From an uncultured bacterium (lineage in GTDB: Bacteria; Planctomycetota; Uabimicrobiia; Uabimicrobiales; JABWCH01): DNA of 22,344 nucleotides. Shown here in pieces: positions 1 to 9,208 of this stretch. The notes below the pieces were generated by a model. It was not told where the DNA came from. It ran no database searches and saw only the letters and a list, made by a program, of their open reading frames with translations. Each line of letters opens with the position of its first letter. Position 1 is the stretch's first letter. The translations under genes were made by a program, and so were the position numbers. The DNA lies in contig CALKWO010000380.1 of NCBI GenBank assembly GCA_938003875.1, forward strand, positions 1 through 22,344, in the 5' to 3' direction.

Positions 1-187
1 ACGAATTAATTCCCAAATCTTTCGTAAGCTCTTGGTAATCAATAATCCAGATTTAGCATTGTCAAAATAAAATCTGCGGATCAAAAAATATTCTTTGCAA
101 AACGTTGAGTATTTGTGTTTAGCTGTGGTTCTTTTTAATGTATGCAATCCATCTGAGATACGCTGTAATATCTTGTTTTGCAACAGA

Positions 188-272
188 TTGTAGCCTCAGT
201 GTTGCGCCAAAAAAGTCATGTCTGCCCAAAAGCCTAACGCCAGCGCAATCCCTGCGTCTTTGGGTAATCCCC
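188..272 (+). repeat. Dispersed palindromic repeat, copy A
   Basis: This is an ~85-bp unit starting near TTGTAGCC and ending near TTTGGGTAATCCCC. It matches a unit at 22107-22190 in the same orientation and one at 22232-22314 in reverse. Each unit is itself a loose hairpin: a GTTGCGCC-like left part faces GCGCAATCCCTGCG on the right. This copy is more diverged (CTCAGTG where the others have CGCAGGG). The rest of 1-304 shows no convincing gene. Bases 51-66 (ATTTAGCATTGTCAAA) match, with one difference, the terminal repeat of the element at 15855-16043. The function is unknown; it resembles REP/MITE-type dispersed DNA. Confidence 0.75.
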
Positions 273-304
273 TATCTCTCAATGGAATCGATCCCGACAC
301 CGAT

Positions 305-1351
305 TTATAAAACTATATCCTGTATTCTCTCTTTGCTCAGAGGTGCCTCAATCAGCCCTTTTTCCGTGATGATTCCGCTGAGATAGCTGGCTGGAGTTAC
401 GTCGAAAGCAGGAGAATAAACAGAAATTCCTTCAGGGGCGATGGGAATTCCATAAGGTTTTGTTACTTCCCAGGGCGAACGCTCTTCTATTTTTATCTGG
501 CTGCCTTCCTCCAGAGAAAGATCAAAGGTAGATACAGGGGCAACGATGTAAAAGGGGATACCATGTGCTTTAGCGAGTACAGCTAGGCTGTAAGTTCCTA
601 TTTTGTTGGCGGTATCGCCATTGGCAGTGATTCTGTCGGCCCCTACAAAAATCATATCTATTTTTTTTTGCTGCATCAGAAAACCCGCTGTGTTGTCGCA
701 AATAAGAGTACAGGGGATGTTGGCCTTATGAAGCTCCCAGGCAGTAAGCCTTGCCCCCTGCCATAAAGGTCTGGTTTCATCTGCATAAACATGAATTTTT
801 TTTCCAGAGGCAAATGCTGTATAAAACACGCTCAAGGCCGTTCCATAACCTGAAGTAGCAAGCCCCCCCGCGTTACAATGGGTGAGAAGGTTAGCAGTGC
901 TTTTCACTAAAGTATTGCCTATTTCCCCCATCTTCTTACAGACTTCACGATCTTCTGCCAGAATTTTGTTTGCCTCTTTCCACAAAATTTCTTTTAATAA
1001 CTCCAAAGAGCTATTTTTTTCTTCCCATGCTTTCTTTTGCATGCGTTTTAAAGCCCAAACAAGATTGACAGCAGTGGGTCTGGAACTCTCCAGATATTGA
1101 AAATTCTTATCCAGAAGAGAAAAGAATTCTTCTTTTTCCCTTGCCTCGCGGATGCCTAAAAAAAGTCCATATCCCGCTGCGATCCCAATGGCAGGTGCCC
1201 CACGCACTTTCAATGCCTTTATGGCATCCCACATTTGTTGTGGGGTTTCTATGGCAGAGTATTCCTCTTTTTCTGGTAATCTGGTCTGGTCTATAATAAC
1301 AGCATGGCCTTGCTGCCAGCTTCCCGCCCAGTCTATTGGATTAATTTTCAT
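305..1351 (-). CDS. mtnA: S-methyl-5-thioribose-1-phosphate isomerase
   Basis: MtnA converts 5-methylthioribose-1-phosphate to methylthioribulose-1-phosphate in the cytoplasmic methionine salvage pathway (eIF2B-like isomerase family). The protein is 348 aa when started at the ATG at 1351, a usual family length. Visible motifs, numbered from that start, are RGAPAIGIAAGYG (~50-62), THCNAGG with the catalytic-type Cys159, DETRPLWQGARLTAWEL, ICDNTAGFLM and VGADRITANGD with the catalytic-type Asp239. An in-frame ATG at 1441 would add 30 residues. I prefer 1351 because MKINPIDW matches where family members begin and AGGA lies 8 nt upstream. No other methionine-salvage gene is in the window, so it appears to stand alone. 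The family call is very secure; the exact start is less so. Confidence 0.95.
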   Translation of the reverse strand: MKINPIDWAGSWQQGHAVIIDQTRLPEKEEYSAIETPQQMWDAIKALKVRGAPAIGIAAGYGLFLGIREAREKEEFFSLLDKNFQYLESSRPTAVNLVWALKRMQKKAWEEKNSSLELLKEILWKEANKILAEDREVCKKMGEIGNTLVKSTANLLTHCNAGGLATSGYGTALSVFYTAFASGKKIHVYADETRPLWQGARLTAWELHKANIPCTLICDNTAGFLMQQKKIDMIFVGADRITANGDTANKIGTYSLAVLAKAHGIPFYIVAPVSTFDLSLEEGSQIKIEERSPWEVTKPYGIPIAPEGISVYSPAFDVTPASYLSGIITEKGLIEAPLSKERIQDIVL

Positions 1352-1489
1352 TTTTGGATTCCTATAAAAAAAATGGAAGTAAGGCTTTTCCACAGAATAT
1401 TCAAAACAATCGTTCACAGACACTTGCTCTAAGCATCCCATTACCCTTATTGGGAGAAAAAAAATAGCACCAATTGGCTTGAGCCTTCC

Positions 1490-2137
1490 TTAGCCTTCTG
1501 ATGCAATCAATAGTATGTCTAAAATTTTAAATAGCACTCCACTTATCATCGCCCAGGCTATAAGCTTTCGCATTTTATTCATTATCATAAGCTTCTGAAA
1601 AGCCATGTATCTGGAATAACGGAAGGTAGCATACCAGATTTGGGTATCTGATTTCTGATCTTCATAAAGATAATTTTTAGCAATGAAGGCATCAAAAGTC
1701 GGAGCAGTGGAAGCAAACTTATCGTAAGTCATTTCCGTAATGGAAATTCTTTTGCCAATAGAGTTACGAGAGTTTTCTTTGGCATGGATGGTTCTTCCTG
1801 AGATCAAATGAAAGATAAAAAAATACATAAAGCCTAGCAGCAATACAATAGAAGCAATCCATGCTATTAATGCAAAGGTGGAAAAATTGAAAACGCTTTG
1901 CTCTACTTCTATCCTGGCAAAATAAGAATTCAGATTTACATTCAAAAGGTACCCTAGCATCAATACCCCAAAGCCCATTAAAAAATTTCCCAGATTATCC
2001 AGGCTCTGAAAAATTTGCGTTCCCTCATGCACGTAATATTTGAGAAGCTCTTGCCTGTTGAGAATATTTTCTTGTCTATTGTCGGAATTTAAGTATTCTC
2101 TTCTTTTGGTTTCTAATGGTATAATTCTATTTTCCAT
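1490..2137 (-). CDS. Hypothetical membrane protein, about three helices
   Basis: I do not recognise this 215-aa protein as a named family. It has a charged, soluble N-terminus (1-48) rich in Arg, Asn and Gln. Hydrophobic segments lie at about 50-68, 84-113 and 190-211, with a ~75-residue polar stretch (114-189) between the second and third. This suggests an inner-membrane protein with a sizeable soluble loop. No catalytic motif is evident. Translation is well supported: AGGAGG at 2145-2150 (minus strand) sits 7 nt before the ATG. It precedes mtnA on the same strand with a ~140-bp gap and diverges from the photolyase gene. There is no clear functional link to either neighbour. Confidence 0.8.
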   Translation of the reverse strand: MENRIIPLETKRREYLNSDNRQENILNRQELLKYYVHEGTQIFQSLDNLGNFLMGFGVLMLGYLLNVNLNSYFARIEVEQSVFNFSTFALIAWIASIVLLLGFMYFFIFHLISGRTIHAKENSRNSIGKRISITEMTYDKFASTAPTFDAFIAKNYLYEDQKSDTQIWYATFRYSRYMAFQKLMIMNKMRKLIAWAMISGVLFKILDILLIASEG

Positions 2138-2454
2138 GATATATCCTCCTAAATATTTTTACACTCTTACAGTAAAACGCCTGTAAGAATTGAAAAGTTT
2201 TCTTGTCTGAAGGAAGATATTAACAAAAACTATTCCAAAAATATTTTTTATGGAATTATTTCCCATGATAGAAGCTTTTTTAGAGCAAACAAAAGCACTT
2301 CCCGTGAACAAAAATATTTTTTTTGAATGTATTTTATACAGCAGCATACCTATCAAGGGTATTCCAAAATTGAACATCTGTTCCAAAATAGAATATTTCT
2401 TTGTGCTTCCGTTTGAGGGTTAAACATTGTCCAATTACAACAGAAAGGCTATCC
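2138..2454. other. Divergent intergenic region before photolyase
   Basis: These 317 bp separate two divergent genes and should carry both promoters, but I see no convincing -35/-10 pair. It contains an ATTGTCCAATTAC stretch (around 2427-2439) resembling ATTGTCAAATTAC at 16035-16047. A TTG-started minus-strand reading frame of 75 codons (2386-2159) has no ribosome site or recognisable sequence, and I do not call it a gene. Confidence 0.4.
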
Positions 2455-3756
2455 TTGAAAAAAATCAATATTTTCTGGTTTCGCCGAGATCTCAGACTGC
2501 ACGACAACCATGCTCTATCCCTGGCTTTACAAGAAGATTTGCCTGTTCTGGCAATCTTTATCTTCGATACAGAAATTTTGGATAGGCTAAAAGAAAAACA
2601 GGATGCAAGAGTCTATTTTATCTATAGCACATTACAAAAACTCGGAGAGCAAATTTCCCAGAACAAAGGAACCCTCCTGGTTCTGCACGGACAGGTAGTG
2701 CCAGTGTGGCAAAGTCTGATCCAGACATATAGTATACACAAAGTCTTTACAAATCACGATTATGAACCTTATGCCATGGAAAGAGATTTTCAGGTAAATC
2801 ATCTTCTTGAAAGCAAGGGCATTTCTTTTATTCCTTGCAAAGACCAGGTAATCTGGGAAAAATCTGAAGTGATGAAAGACAATGGCACTCCCTACATTAA
2901 ATATACACCTTATGCAAAAAAATGGCTATATTGTCTGGCTAATTCCAGCATCCCATACTATGCCTGCAATCTCTCTGAAAATTTTTTTTCCCTACAAAAT
3001 CATAAATTTCTTTCCCTGAAAAAAACAGGCTTTTTGCCAACACCATGCTATATTCCTCCGTCTGCAATCCCCCAAGACAAAATTTCCCAATACCATCTCC
3101 ATCGGGACATTCCTTCCCATTCTGGGACGAGTCTGTTGGGCATACATCTGCGATTTGGAACGATCAGCATCCGAGAGTTGCTGCAAACAGCTTTGTCGCT
3201 AAACAAAACTTTCTTGTCAGAATTGATCTGGCGAGAATTCTTCATGCAGATACTATATCATTTCCCTCAAGTGGTAGACCATTGTTTTCATAAAGAATAT
3301 GATTCTATCCCCTGGGCGAATGATGCAGAACATTGGGAACGCTGGTGTAAAGGTATGACAGGCTATCCTATGGTAGATGCTGGAATGAGGCAGCTCAATG
3401 AAACAGGCTATATGCACAATCGAGTCCGCATGATTGCAGCATCCTTCCTGACAAAGCATCTATTGATAGACTGGCGATGGGGAGAAGCCTACTTTGCCCA
3501 AAAATTGCTGGACTATGAGCTTTCTTCCAACAATGGCAACTGGCAATGGGCAGCAAGTACAGGATGCGATAGCGTTCCTTACTTCCGCATTTTCAATCCC
3601 ATGCTCCAGCAAAAACGTTTTGATCCTCAGAATCAATATATCCAAACGTGGGTTAAAGAGTGGAATACCCCTCGATATCCCAAGCCTGTTGTGGACAACA
3701 AAACAGCAAGAGACAAAGCTATCAAAGTTTTCAAAAGCTTAGTCACTTACAAGTGA
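2455..3756 (+). CDS. phrB: Class I deoxyribodipyrimidine photolyase
   Basis: This enzyme repairs UV-induced cyclobutane pyrimidine dimers using blue light, with FADH- as catalytic cofactor and an antenna chromophore. The N-terminal alpha/beta (antenna) domain opens with FWFRRDLRLHDNHAL. The C-terminal helical FAD domain has SELIWREFFMQ, WCKGMTGYPMVDAGMRQL, MHNRVRMIAASFL, DWRWGEAYFAQKLLDYE and NNGNWQWAASTGCD. These are the standard FAD and DNA-contact segments and include the Trp positions expected for the photoreduction chain. At 433 aa it is near normal length (~430-470). I choose the TTG at 2455: KKINIFWFRRD is where the family starts and AAAGG lies 7 nt upstream. The reading frame is also open from a TTG at 2401, adding 18 unlikely residues. 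Photolyase genes often accompany the SDR/DUF1365/CHI-like genes found 12 kb downstream. Confidence 0.95.
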   Translation: MKKINIFWFRRDLRLHDNHALSLALQEDLPVLAIFIFDTEILDRLKEKQDARVYFIYSTLQKLGEQISQNKGTLLVLHGQVVPVWQSLIQTYSIHKVFTNHDYEPYAMERDFQVNHLLESKGISFIPCKDQVIWEKSEVMKDNGTPYIKYTPYAKKWLYCLANSSIPYYACNLSENFFSLQNHKFLSLKKTGFLPTPCYIPPSAIPQDKISQYHLHRDIPSHSGTSLLGIHLRFGTISIRELLQTALSLNKTFLSELIWREFFMQILYHFPQVVDHCFHKEYDSIPWANDAEHWERWCKGMTGYPMVDAGMRQLNETGYMHNRVRMIAASFLTKHLLIDWRWGEAYFAQKLLDYELSSNNGNWQWAASTGCDSVPYFRIFNPMLQQKRFDPQNQYIQTWVKEWNTPRYPKPVVDNKTARDKAIKVFKSLVTYK

Positions 3757-3784
3757 AATCTCGTGCAAAATGTAAAGATTTTTC

Positions 3785-3853
3785 ACCGCAGAGACGCGGA
3801 GAACGCAGAGGAGAATAAAAAATATAAAAATTTTTCTCTGCGACCTCTGCGGT
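3785..3853. repeat. Dispersed inverted repeat (ACCGCAGAG type)
   Basis: ACCGCAGAG at 3785-3793 pairs with CTCTGCGGT at 3845-3853. The inner arms are related but imperfect (CGCAGAGGAGAA against TTTTCTCTGCG), around an A/T-rich loop. It lies between convergent genes (photolyase plus, M16-like minus) and could fold into a large hairpin. Sequences of this kind recur as dispersed repeats in many environmental bacterial genomes, from memory. Lacking a clean T-run, it is not called a terminator, though it could act as one. Confidence 0.75.
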
Positions 3854-3919
3854 AAATTTTTTTCTTTTTGATTACGGTTTATCCGTGTTAGGTCAGGCAT
3901 AAAGATTTTGGGAATTTAC

Positions 3920-5509
3920 CTATTCCAGAAAAAGCCAGTTTTTTTCCTGAAGTATGGCGGATTTCCATTCTATAAAGCCCTCATAGCTGCAAACAAAATC
4001 AGCATTTTGGAATTTTTTCCATCGCTTTTCTGTCTCTACCTGGGATTCTCGCAGGGAAGAAAGTTCCAGAACAATATCAGGAAAATTTTCTGGTTGGAAG
4101 TCCCTGGACTTCAGGTAATAGAGTCTGGTTCTGTCGGCCAAAGATTCCCATTGTTCAAGGTTTATGGGAATCTGCGATGCCTTGCGTAAAAGATTCCGCA
4201 AATCGCTTTCGATTCTGCCTTTTTTATCAAGATCGCCAGCCACCCAGATACATAAAATTTCCCTGGCAGAATCATACCATGCAACCGCCTCATAAGCCTG
4301 GCCTGTGTCTACAAAGTAGGATACCATTTGCTGAGAAAGAAATACAGCCATCGCATGGCAAAAAAAATACTCTTTGCTTCTTACCCCAGAGACTTTAGTT
4401 CCCGCCATACTGTAAGCAAGATGGGAATCTATTTCGTATTCCTCAGGAAAGGAGATTTCCGTAGCATTTCCCTGAGCGAAGATTCTTTTCGCATGATTCT
4501 CTAAATCATGCCTGTCAGCATCCATAGCTAGAGCGATAAGAGGACGGACAGGGTGGGAAGAAGCGAGAGTATCGCACAACTTCAACCAGAGCTTTTTCCT
4601 GGGATTTATGCTCTTTGTTTTCAATATTTTCGAAGGAGGCCTATTGTCAAGCATGCTAAAGTATTCAGGAGACACAATACGATAGGCCAGGCTCTGATTT
4701 TTGTCTTGCCAGACAGTAAAGTCTCTCTGATGAAAATAAGAAGCCAGAGCAGGGCTGCCTTGTTTGGAGAATAAAGCAGCCACTCCAGCCCATTTGCGAT
4801 CCTGGCAGGAAAAAAGCAGAAAGTCTTTATCCCAGTGTAAATCAGCAGGCTTCCAGTATACAGGCGACAAAGCCAGTGCCTTAAAAAAAGGCATTCCCTT
4901 GTTCAGTACCTGTTTTCTGCTAAAACCAATAGAAATTTCTTTCCATATCCTGGAAATTTCCTGAACGTTTTTTTCAGGATGGGCAACACAAAGCATAGCA
5001 TTCTGAGGTTGAAAGAATTTTTTCTGAAATTCCCGAATACGCCAGGCCAGATTTTCTTCTTGAGGAAGAGAAGCCTTTGGATTATGCAATCTTTCGTATT
5101 GCAAGACACGAAAGGCCTTCTGGATTTCTTCTTCTGACCATTCCTGATTATGGCAAAGCATTTCCAATAAAGCTCTATAGGCCTTTTGACTATCTTTTGC
5201 TAAATAATGGCATTGAAAAACGACAAATTGAGAATTGCTTTTCCCTTCCAAAAGGATTTCCCTATATTGATTTCTTTTTTTCTGTATAAGAAGATGCTCC
5301 AAAAGATGCCCCAGACCTGTATCCTGAAATTCTTCAGGAGCCTTTATCCAGATTGAGGCACTCGACCACATCTTCTGTGGTGCTTCCTGGATGACAAGAG
5401 AAAGCCCATAGTCGCTCTCATAAACAAAGGCATCAGGAAAAGTAGACAAAGAAGGCATCCAGGAACTACAAGAGAAAAATAAACAAAACAGCAGAATAGA
5501 ATATTTCAT
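3920..5509 (-). CDS. M16-like zinc metallopeptidase, putative lipoprotein
   Basis: The 529-aa protein resembles M16 (pitrilysin/insulinase) peptidases. The inverted zinc motif HxxEH is present as HLLEH at residues 68-72. A candidate third ligand, Glu139, lies in VLQYERLHNP, matching the family VxxxE position, though the spacing (67 rather than ~75) is compressed. The region WSEEEIQKAFRVLQYE mirrors the typical SEEEIEREKxVVLxE block. The N-terminus MKYSILLFCLFFSC is a short hydrophobic signal ending in a Cys; the -3 Phe makes the lipobox atypical, so it is either a lipoprotein or an ordinary exported protein. The C-terminal half (from ~200) is poorly recognisable. It starts directly after the TetR stop codon (TAA then ATG, no gap), so translation is probably coupled. 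Its substrate and role in an efflux operon are unknown. Confidence 0.75.
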   Translation of the reverse strand: MKYSILLFCLFFSCSSWMPSLSTFPDAFVYESDYGLSLVIQEAPQKMWSSASIWIKAPEEFQDTGLGHLLEHLLIQKKRNQYREILLEGKSNSQFVVFQCHYLAKDSQKAYRALLEMLCHNQEWSEEEIQKAFRVLQYERLHNPKASLPQEENLAWRIREFQKKFFQPQNAMLCVAHPEKNVQEISRIWKEISIGFSRKQVLNKGMPFFKALALSPVYWKPADLHWDKDFLLFSCQDRKWAGVAALFSKQGSPALASYFHQRDFTVWQDKNQSLAYRIVSPEYFSMLDNRPPSKILKTKSINPRKKLWLKLCDTLASSHPVRPLIALAMDADRHDLENHAKRIFAQGNATEISFPEEYEIDSHLAYSMAGTKVSGVRSKEYFFCHAMAVFLSQQMVSYFVDTGQAYEAVAWYDSAREILCIWVAGDLDKKGRIESDLRNLLRKASQIPINLEQWESLADRTRLYYLKSRDFQPENFPDIVLELSSLRESQVETEKRWKKFQNADFVCSYEGFIEWKSAILQEKNWLFLE

Positions 5510-6166
5510 TTACCTAAGTCCTTCTGGTAAAGGAAGGTTTAAATATAGTATCATCATCTTTGCCGTTGCTTTCGTAGCCTTATGGAGAAATTCTGTATCA
5601 AAGGCTTTTTTTCCTAAAATTTCTAATAGAATATCTCTATTATGATTATAAAACGTAGCGATTCCAGGTAAAAACATACTCCAGATAGAAGCATCCGCTT
5701 CTGATCCATCTGGCTTAACCAGAAAATAGAGAGATTTAATGTCTTCATAAACCTCTCGGAAAATTTCTTCCACAAGGCGAGGCATGACAGCAGAAGGATG
5801 ATAGAGTTCTCTTGTAATCAGGCGGTTTTTCCACTCTGGTGCTTTTTGAAAAAGAACATCCTGGAAAAAATCCAATATGGTTTCCCAGACAATTTCTGCC
5901 AGTCCTTCTGGAGAACCCAGTCTTTTGGGATTTTTATCGACGATTTGTCGAACTGTCTTGCGTTTGCCCTTGGAAACTGCATAGCGAAAAGCCTCTATAT
6001 ATAGCTTTTCCTTTGTCTGAAAATGATAGTAGATGCTTCCTAGCTTAGCATCTGCTTTTTGGGCTATTTCTCTGGTGCTTACCCCATCGAAACCCCTTTC
6101 CGAAAAAAGCTCACCTGCTGCCAGCACTAAAGCTAACTTTGTATTCGGAGCATCATAGTCTTTCAT
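5510..6166 (-). CDS. TetR-family regulator of the efflux operon
   Basis: This 218-aa TetR-type repressor has an N-terminal helix-turn-helix (about 10-60) with LAAGELFSERGFDGVSTREI followed by GSIYYHFQTKEKLY, a textbook TetR_N pattern. The C-terminal part, with NRLITRELYHPSAVMPRLVEEIF (about 114-136), resembles the DUF1956/CecR (YbiH) ligand-binding type. CecR in E. coli controls an operon containing a HlyD-like adaptor, so the context fits. The reading frame is open much further upstream, but that is a shadow of the pump gene. The start used here, ATG at 6166, has TAAGG upstream and lies 8 nt after the pump stop codon. It is co-transcribed in third place, consistent with autorepression through palindromes at 10543-10586. 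Confidence 0.92.
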   Translation of the reverse strand: MKDYDAPNTKLALVLAAGELFSERGFDGVSTREIAQKADAKLGSIYYHFQTKEKLYIEAFRYAVSKGKRKTVRQIVDKNPKRLGSPEGLAEIVWETILDFFQDVLFQKAPEWKNRLITRELYHPSAVMPRLVEEIFREVYEDIKSLYFLVKPDGSEADASIWSMFLPGIATFYNHNRDILLEILGKKAFDTEFLHKATKATAKMMILYLNLPLPEGLR

Positions 6167-6174
6167 GTTTTGCC

Positions 6175-9100
6175 TTACGAAACACGGATTCGAAAAAACA
6201 TAACGTACAACAACGGCACAATGCAGAGCGTCAATCCTGTTGCTATCAATAGCCCTCCCATCATGGTGGCTGCCATAGCAGCAAAAAAAGGATGCCAGAC
6301 CAAAGGCAGCATACCGAGAATGGTTGTTCCAGAAGCCATAGTAACTGGCCTTAGCCTGCTGACAGAGGCATCCAGAACAGCCTGATACGGTTTTTTCCCT
6401 GCTTGCAAATCCAGATTTATCTGGTCTAAAAGAACAATGGCATTTTTTACCAGCATTCCTGTAAGACCCAAAAAACCCAGTATTGCCATAAATCCAAAAG
6501 GCAGACCAAAGCACAGAAGACCTGCTGTTACCCCTACAAAGGCCAGAGGGATCGTCAGGAAAATAACAAGAGGCTGCCTTAAGGAATTGAACATCATCAC
6601 AACCAAAAGAAACATACCCAGAAGACAGACAGGAAAAATTTGCTTCAGGCCAGCCTGTCCCTTGAGGCTTTCTTCGTGTTCGCCTGCCCATTCCATAGAA
6701 TAGCCTGGTGGCAAAGGTATGGCATCTATTTTTTTCAGGATACGATCCCGAAGCGTAGATGCCTGCCCGACAATAGGATTGCATTGCACCATGAGGCTTC
6801 GTACCCTGTTCCTGCGCTTGATCATACCTGGCTCAGAATCGGTATCCACAGCACTCACTACCTGACGCAGAGGAATATAGCTATTGGCTATACTACCCCA
6901 TACCTGTATTTTATCCAGATTCAGAACCGAAAATCTTTCCTTGGGGACTGGTCTTGATATGATAGGAATCAAATCTTCATTTTCCCGATATAGACCAATC
7001 GCAATTCCTGAAAAATTCCATAAAAGAGCGTTGGCTACATCAGATCGAGTGACACCACTAAAACGCCCTGAAACCTGCGAATAGCGAAGGTTCAGGAGCT
7101 TAGCACTTTGCCTCCAGTCATCCCTGATGGTCTTCGCCCCCTGGTCTTCATACAAGATTTTTTTAGCCTGCTCTGCCAGAGAATACAGCGTTTTTACATC
7201 ATCGCCCCGAAAACGAATTTCCACCGAGTATTCGACAGGAGGGCCTTCCTGGAATCGATTGACCTTAGGATCAGAATCTGGGAAATTTTCCTTCATATAT
7301 TTTTCTACACGAGCGATAAGTCCAGCGATCTGACGATAGTCCTGAACTTCCACAAGAAGCTGTCCAAAGCTCGTATTAGGAAGCTGAAAATTATAGCTCA
7401 GAAGGAATCGCAATGCACCCTGGCCAATAAAAGACGTAACAGAACGAATCTCTGGCTGCGAAAGCAGAAAAGCCTCGATTTTTTCCATATCCTGGGAAGT
7501 TTCTTCAATATGGCTTCCCTGGGCACGCCAGTAGTCAATATAGAACTGGTTGCGAGTGGATTCACTGAAAAAAAATCGGGGAATCTTTTCAAAGCCATAC
7601 AGCGAAAGAGCGATTAAAAAGAAAAGAAAGAATAGTGTAACAATTTTTTTTTGGATAATCCAGTGTAAAAATTGACGATATATCTGGTATCCTTTTGTGG
7701 CGTATGGATCTTCTTTCGCTTTTTCTGGTGTTTTTAAAAGATGCACACAAAGAATAGGTGCAAGCGTGATGGCTAATATCCAGCTTAGCATAAGGGAGAT
7801 TGCCATTACATTGAATAGAGAGCGACAGAATTCCCCTACGTTTCCAGGGTTGAATCCCACGGGAACAAAAGCCAAAATCGCCACCAGCGTGGCTCCCAAA
7901 AGAGGAATCTGGGTTTCTTCCACGGCCTCAACAGCAGCAGTATTCCTGGGAATACCTCTTTCTGTTTTTATAAGAAAAACGTCCACGACCACAATCGCAT
8001 TGTCAACCAGGACACCCAGGGCAATAATGAGGGCCCCCAGAGAAATCAACTGAAGATCAATATCCATAAGAAGCATGCCAATGAATGTTCCCAATATGGA
8101 CAAAATCAAGACAGCAGCGATGATAAGGCCCGATCTCCAGCCCATAAAAAGCAGAAGGAGAAAGATTACAATCGCCACTGCCTCTACAAAATTTTCCAAA
8201 AACATATCCAGCGATTCTGTGACATTCTCTGCCTGGAAGCTAATTTTATGAAGTTCCACGCCTGATGGTCTTAGCTTCTCTAAGTCTTTCAATCTTTTCA
8301 GCACGGCATTTCCCATGCGCACGACATTGGCCCCTGACTCGGCAGAAATTCCGATTCCAATGCCTTTTTTGCCATTAAAGCGAAGCAAGCTTTCTGGAGG
8401 GTCCAGATACCCCCGCGAAACATGAGCTATGTCCCCCAAACGCACCAGCTTTGCATTTTGCCCTGCAAGATAAAGATTCTCGATGGAATCTATACAAGAA
8501 AAACTGCCAGAGGAGCGTAAGGGAAGGTATTCTGATTCTATTCTTACTTTGCCCATGGATTCCACGGCGTTTTGCAGAGAGATGGTCTGGTATATCTGAG
8601 CAGGCGATACGCCTGTCTGAGACATCTTTGCCCTGTCAAATTCTACATAGATGGCTTCTCTTTGAAGCCCCCAGAAATCTACCTTCGCCACTTCAGGAAC
8701 GAGCAGCAATTCTTTTTTCAGAGAACGAGCATATTTTCTTAGCTCTTCGTAAGAATAGTCATCGCCAGTGATAGCAAAGAAGATTCCATACACATCACCA
8801 AAATCATCGTTTACAACGCTTGGGCCTGCACCTGGAGGCAATCTTTTCTGAGCATCCGAGATTTTTCGGCGCAGCTCATCCCATGCCTGGGGTACCTGCC
8901 TGGAATGAACCGTTGGTTTCAGCTCGACAAAAACCATAGAAAGCCCTTCCTGGGATGTGGACTTGACAGAGTCTATCCCCCCCAGGCTTTGAGCTGCTTC
9001 TTCAATGACATCCGTCACTTCTTCTTCCACTTCCCGTGGACTTGCCCCAGGATAGGATGTACTGATCAATGCTATTTTTATGGTAAAATCAGGATATGAA

Positions 9101-9204
9101 AGCCTTCCCAGATTTTGATAAGAGGTAATTCCCAGAGCGATCAAGAGAGAAAAAATGACACTCATGGTTACTTTGTTTTTTAAGGCGAATTGTACGATTT
9201 TCAC
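6175..9204 (-). CDS. RND-family efflux pump permease (AcrB-like)
   Basis: This 1009-aa inner-membrane proton-driven transporter is full length for the family. The N-terminus MKIVQFALKNKVTMSVIFSLLIALGI is the first transmembrane helix. Family blocks include SYPGASPREVEEEVTDVIEEA, GALIIALGVLVDNAIVVVD (TM4 proton-relay helix) and GLTGMLVKNAIVLLDQI (TM10, with the relay Lys). TM4 has Asp-Asn where AcrB has Asp407-Asp408; other RND members share this. It starts with GTG, preceded by AAAGGA 7 nt upstream, and begins 4 nt after the adaptor stop codon. It would work with the adaptor encoded just upstream and a TolC-like outer-membrane channel not present in the window. The substrate cannot be read from sequence. 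Confidence 0.95.
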   Translation of the reverse strand: MKIVQFALKNKVTMSVIFSLLIALGITSYQNLGRLSYPDFTIKIALISTSYPGASPREVEEEVTDVIEEAAQSLGGIDSVKSTSQEGLSMVFVELKPTVHSRQVPQAWDELRRKISDAQKRLPPGAGPSVVNDDFGDVYGIFFAITGDDYSYEELRKYARSLKKELLLVPEVAKVDFWGLQREAIYVEFDRAKMSQTGVSPAQIYQTISLQNAVESMGKVRIESEYLPLRSSGSFSCIDSIENLYLAGQNAKLVRLGDIAHVSRGYLDPPESLLRFNGKKGIGIGISAESGANVVRMGNAVLKRLKDLEKLRPSGVELHKISFQAENVTESLDMFLENFVEAVAIVIFLLLLFMGWRSGLIIAAVLILSILGTFIGMLLMDIDLQLISLGALIIALGVLVDNAIVVVDVFLIKTERGIPRNTAAVEAVEETQIPLLGATLVAILAFVPVGFNPGNVGEFCRSLFNVMAISLMLSWILAITLAPILCVHLLKTPEKAKEDPYATKGYQIYRQFLHWIIQKKIVTLFFLFFLIALSLYGFEKIPRFFFSESTRNQFYIDYWRAQGSHIEETSQDMEKIEAFLLSQPEIRSVTSFIGQGALRFLLSYNFQLPNTSFGQLLVEVQDYRQIAGLIARVEKYMKENFPDSDPKVNRFQEGPPVEYSVEIRFRGDDVKTLYSLAEQAKKILYEDQGAKTIRDDWRQSAKLLNLRYSQVSGRFSGVTRSDVANALLWNFSGIAIGLYRENEDLIPIISRPVPKERFSVLNLDKIQVWGSIANSYIPLRQVVSAVDTDSEPGMIKRRNRVRSLMVQCNPIVGQASTLRDRILKKIDAIPLPPGYSMEWAGEHEESLKGQAGLKQIFPVCLLGMFLLVVMMFNSLRQPLVIFLTIPLAFVGVTAGLLCFGLPFGFMAILGFLGLTGMLVKNAIVLLDQINLDLQAGKKPYQAVLDASVSRLRPVTMASGTTILGMLPLVWHPFFAAMAATMMGGLLIATGLTLCIVPLLYVMFFRIRVS

Positions 9205-9208
9205 ATCT

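Noticed and set aside
2159..2386. 75-codon minus-strand frame upstream of the photolyase
   Set aside because: TTG start, no ribosome site, no recognisable sequence features; it lies in a divergent promoter region.
3785..3853. Intrinsic terminator between photolyase and peptidase
   Set aside because: The hairpin is long and imperfect, with no adjacent T-run; it fits a dispersed repeat better.
6167..6784. N-terminal extension of the TetR gene to 424 residues
   Set aside because: The extension is a Cys/Ser-rich shadow of the RND pump gene; TetR homology begins at the ATG at 6166.
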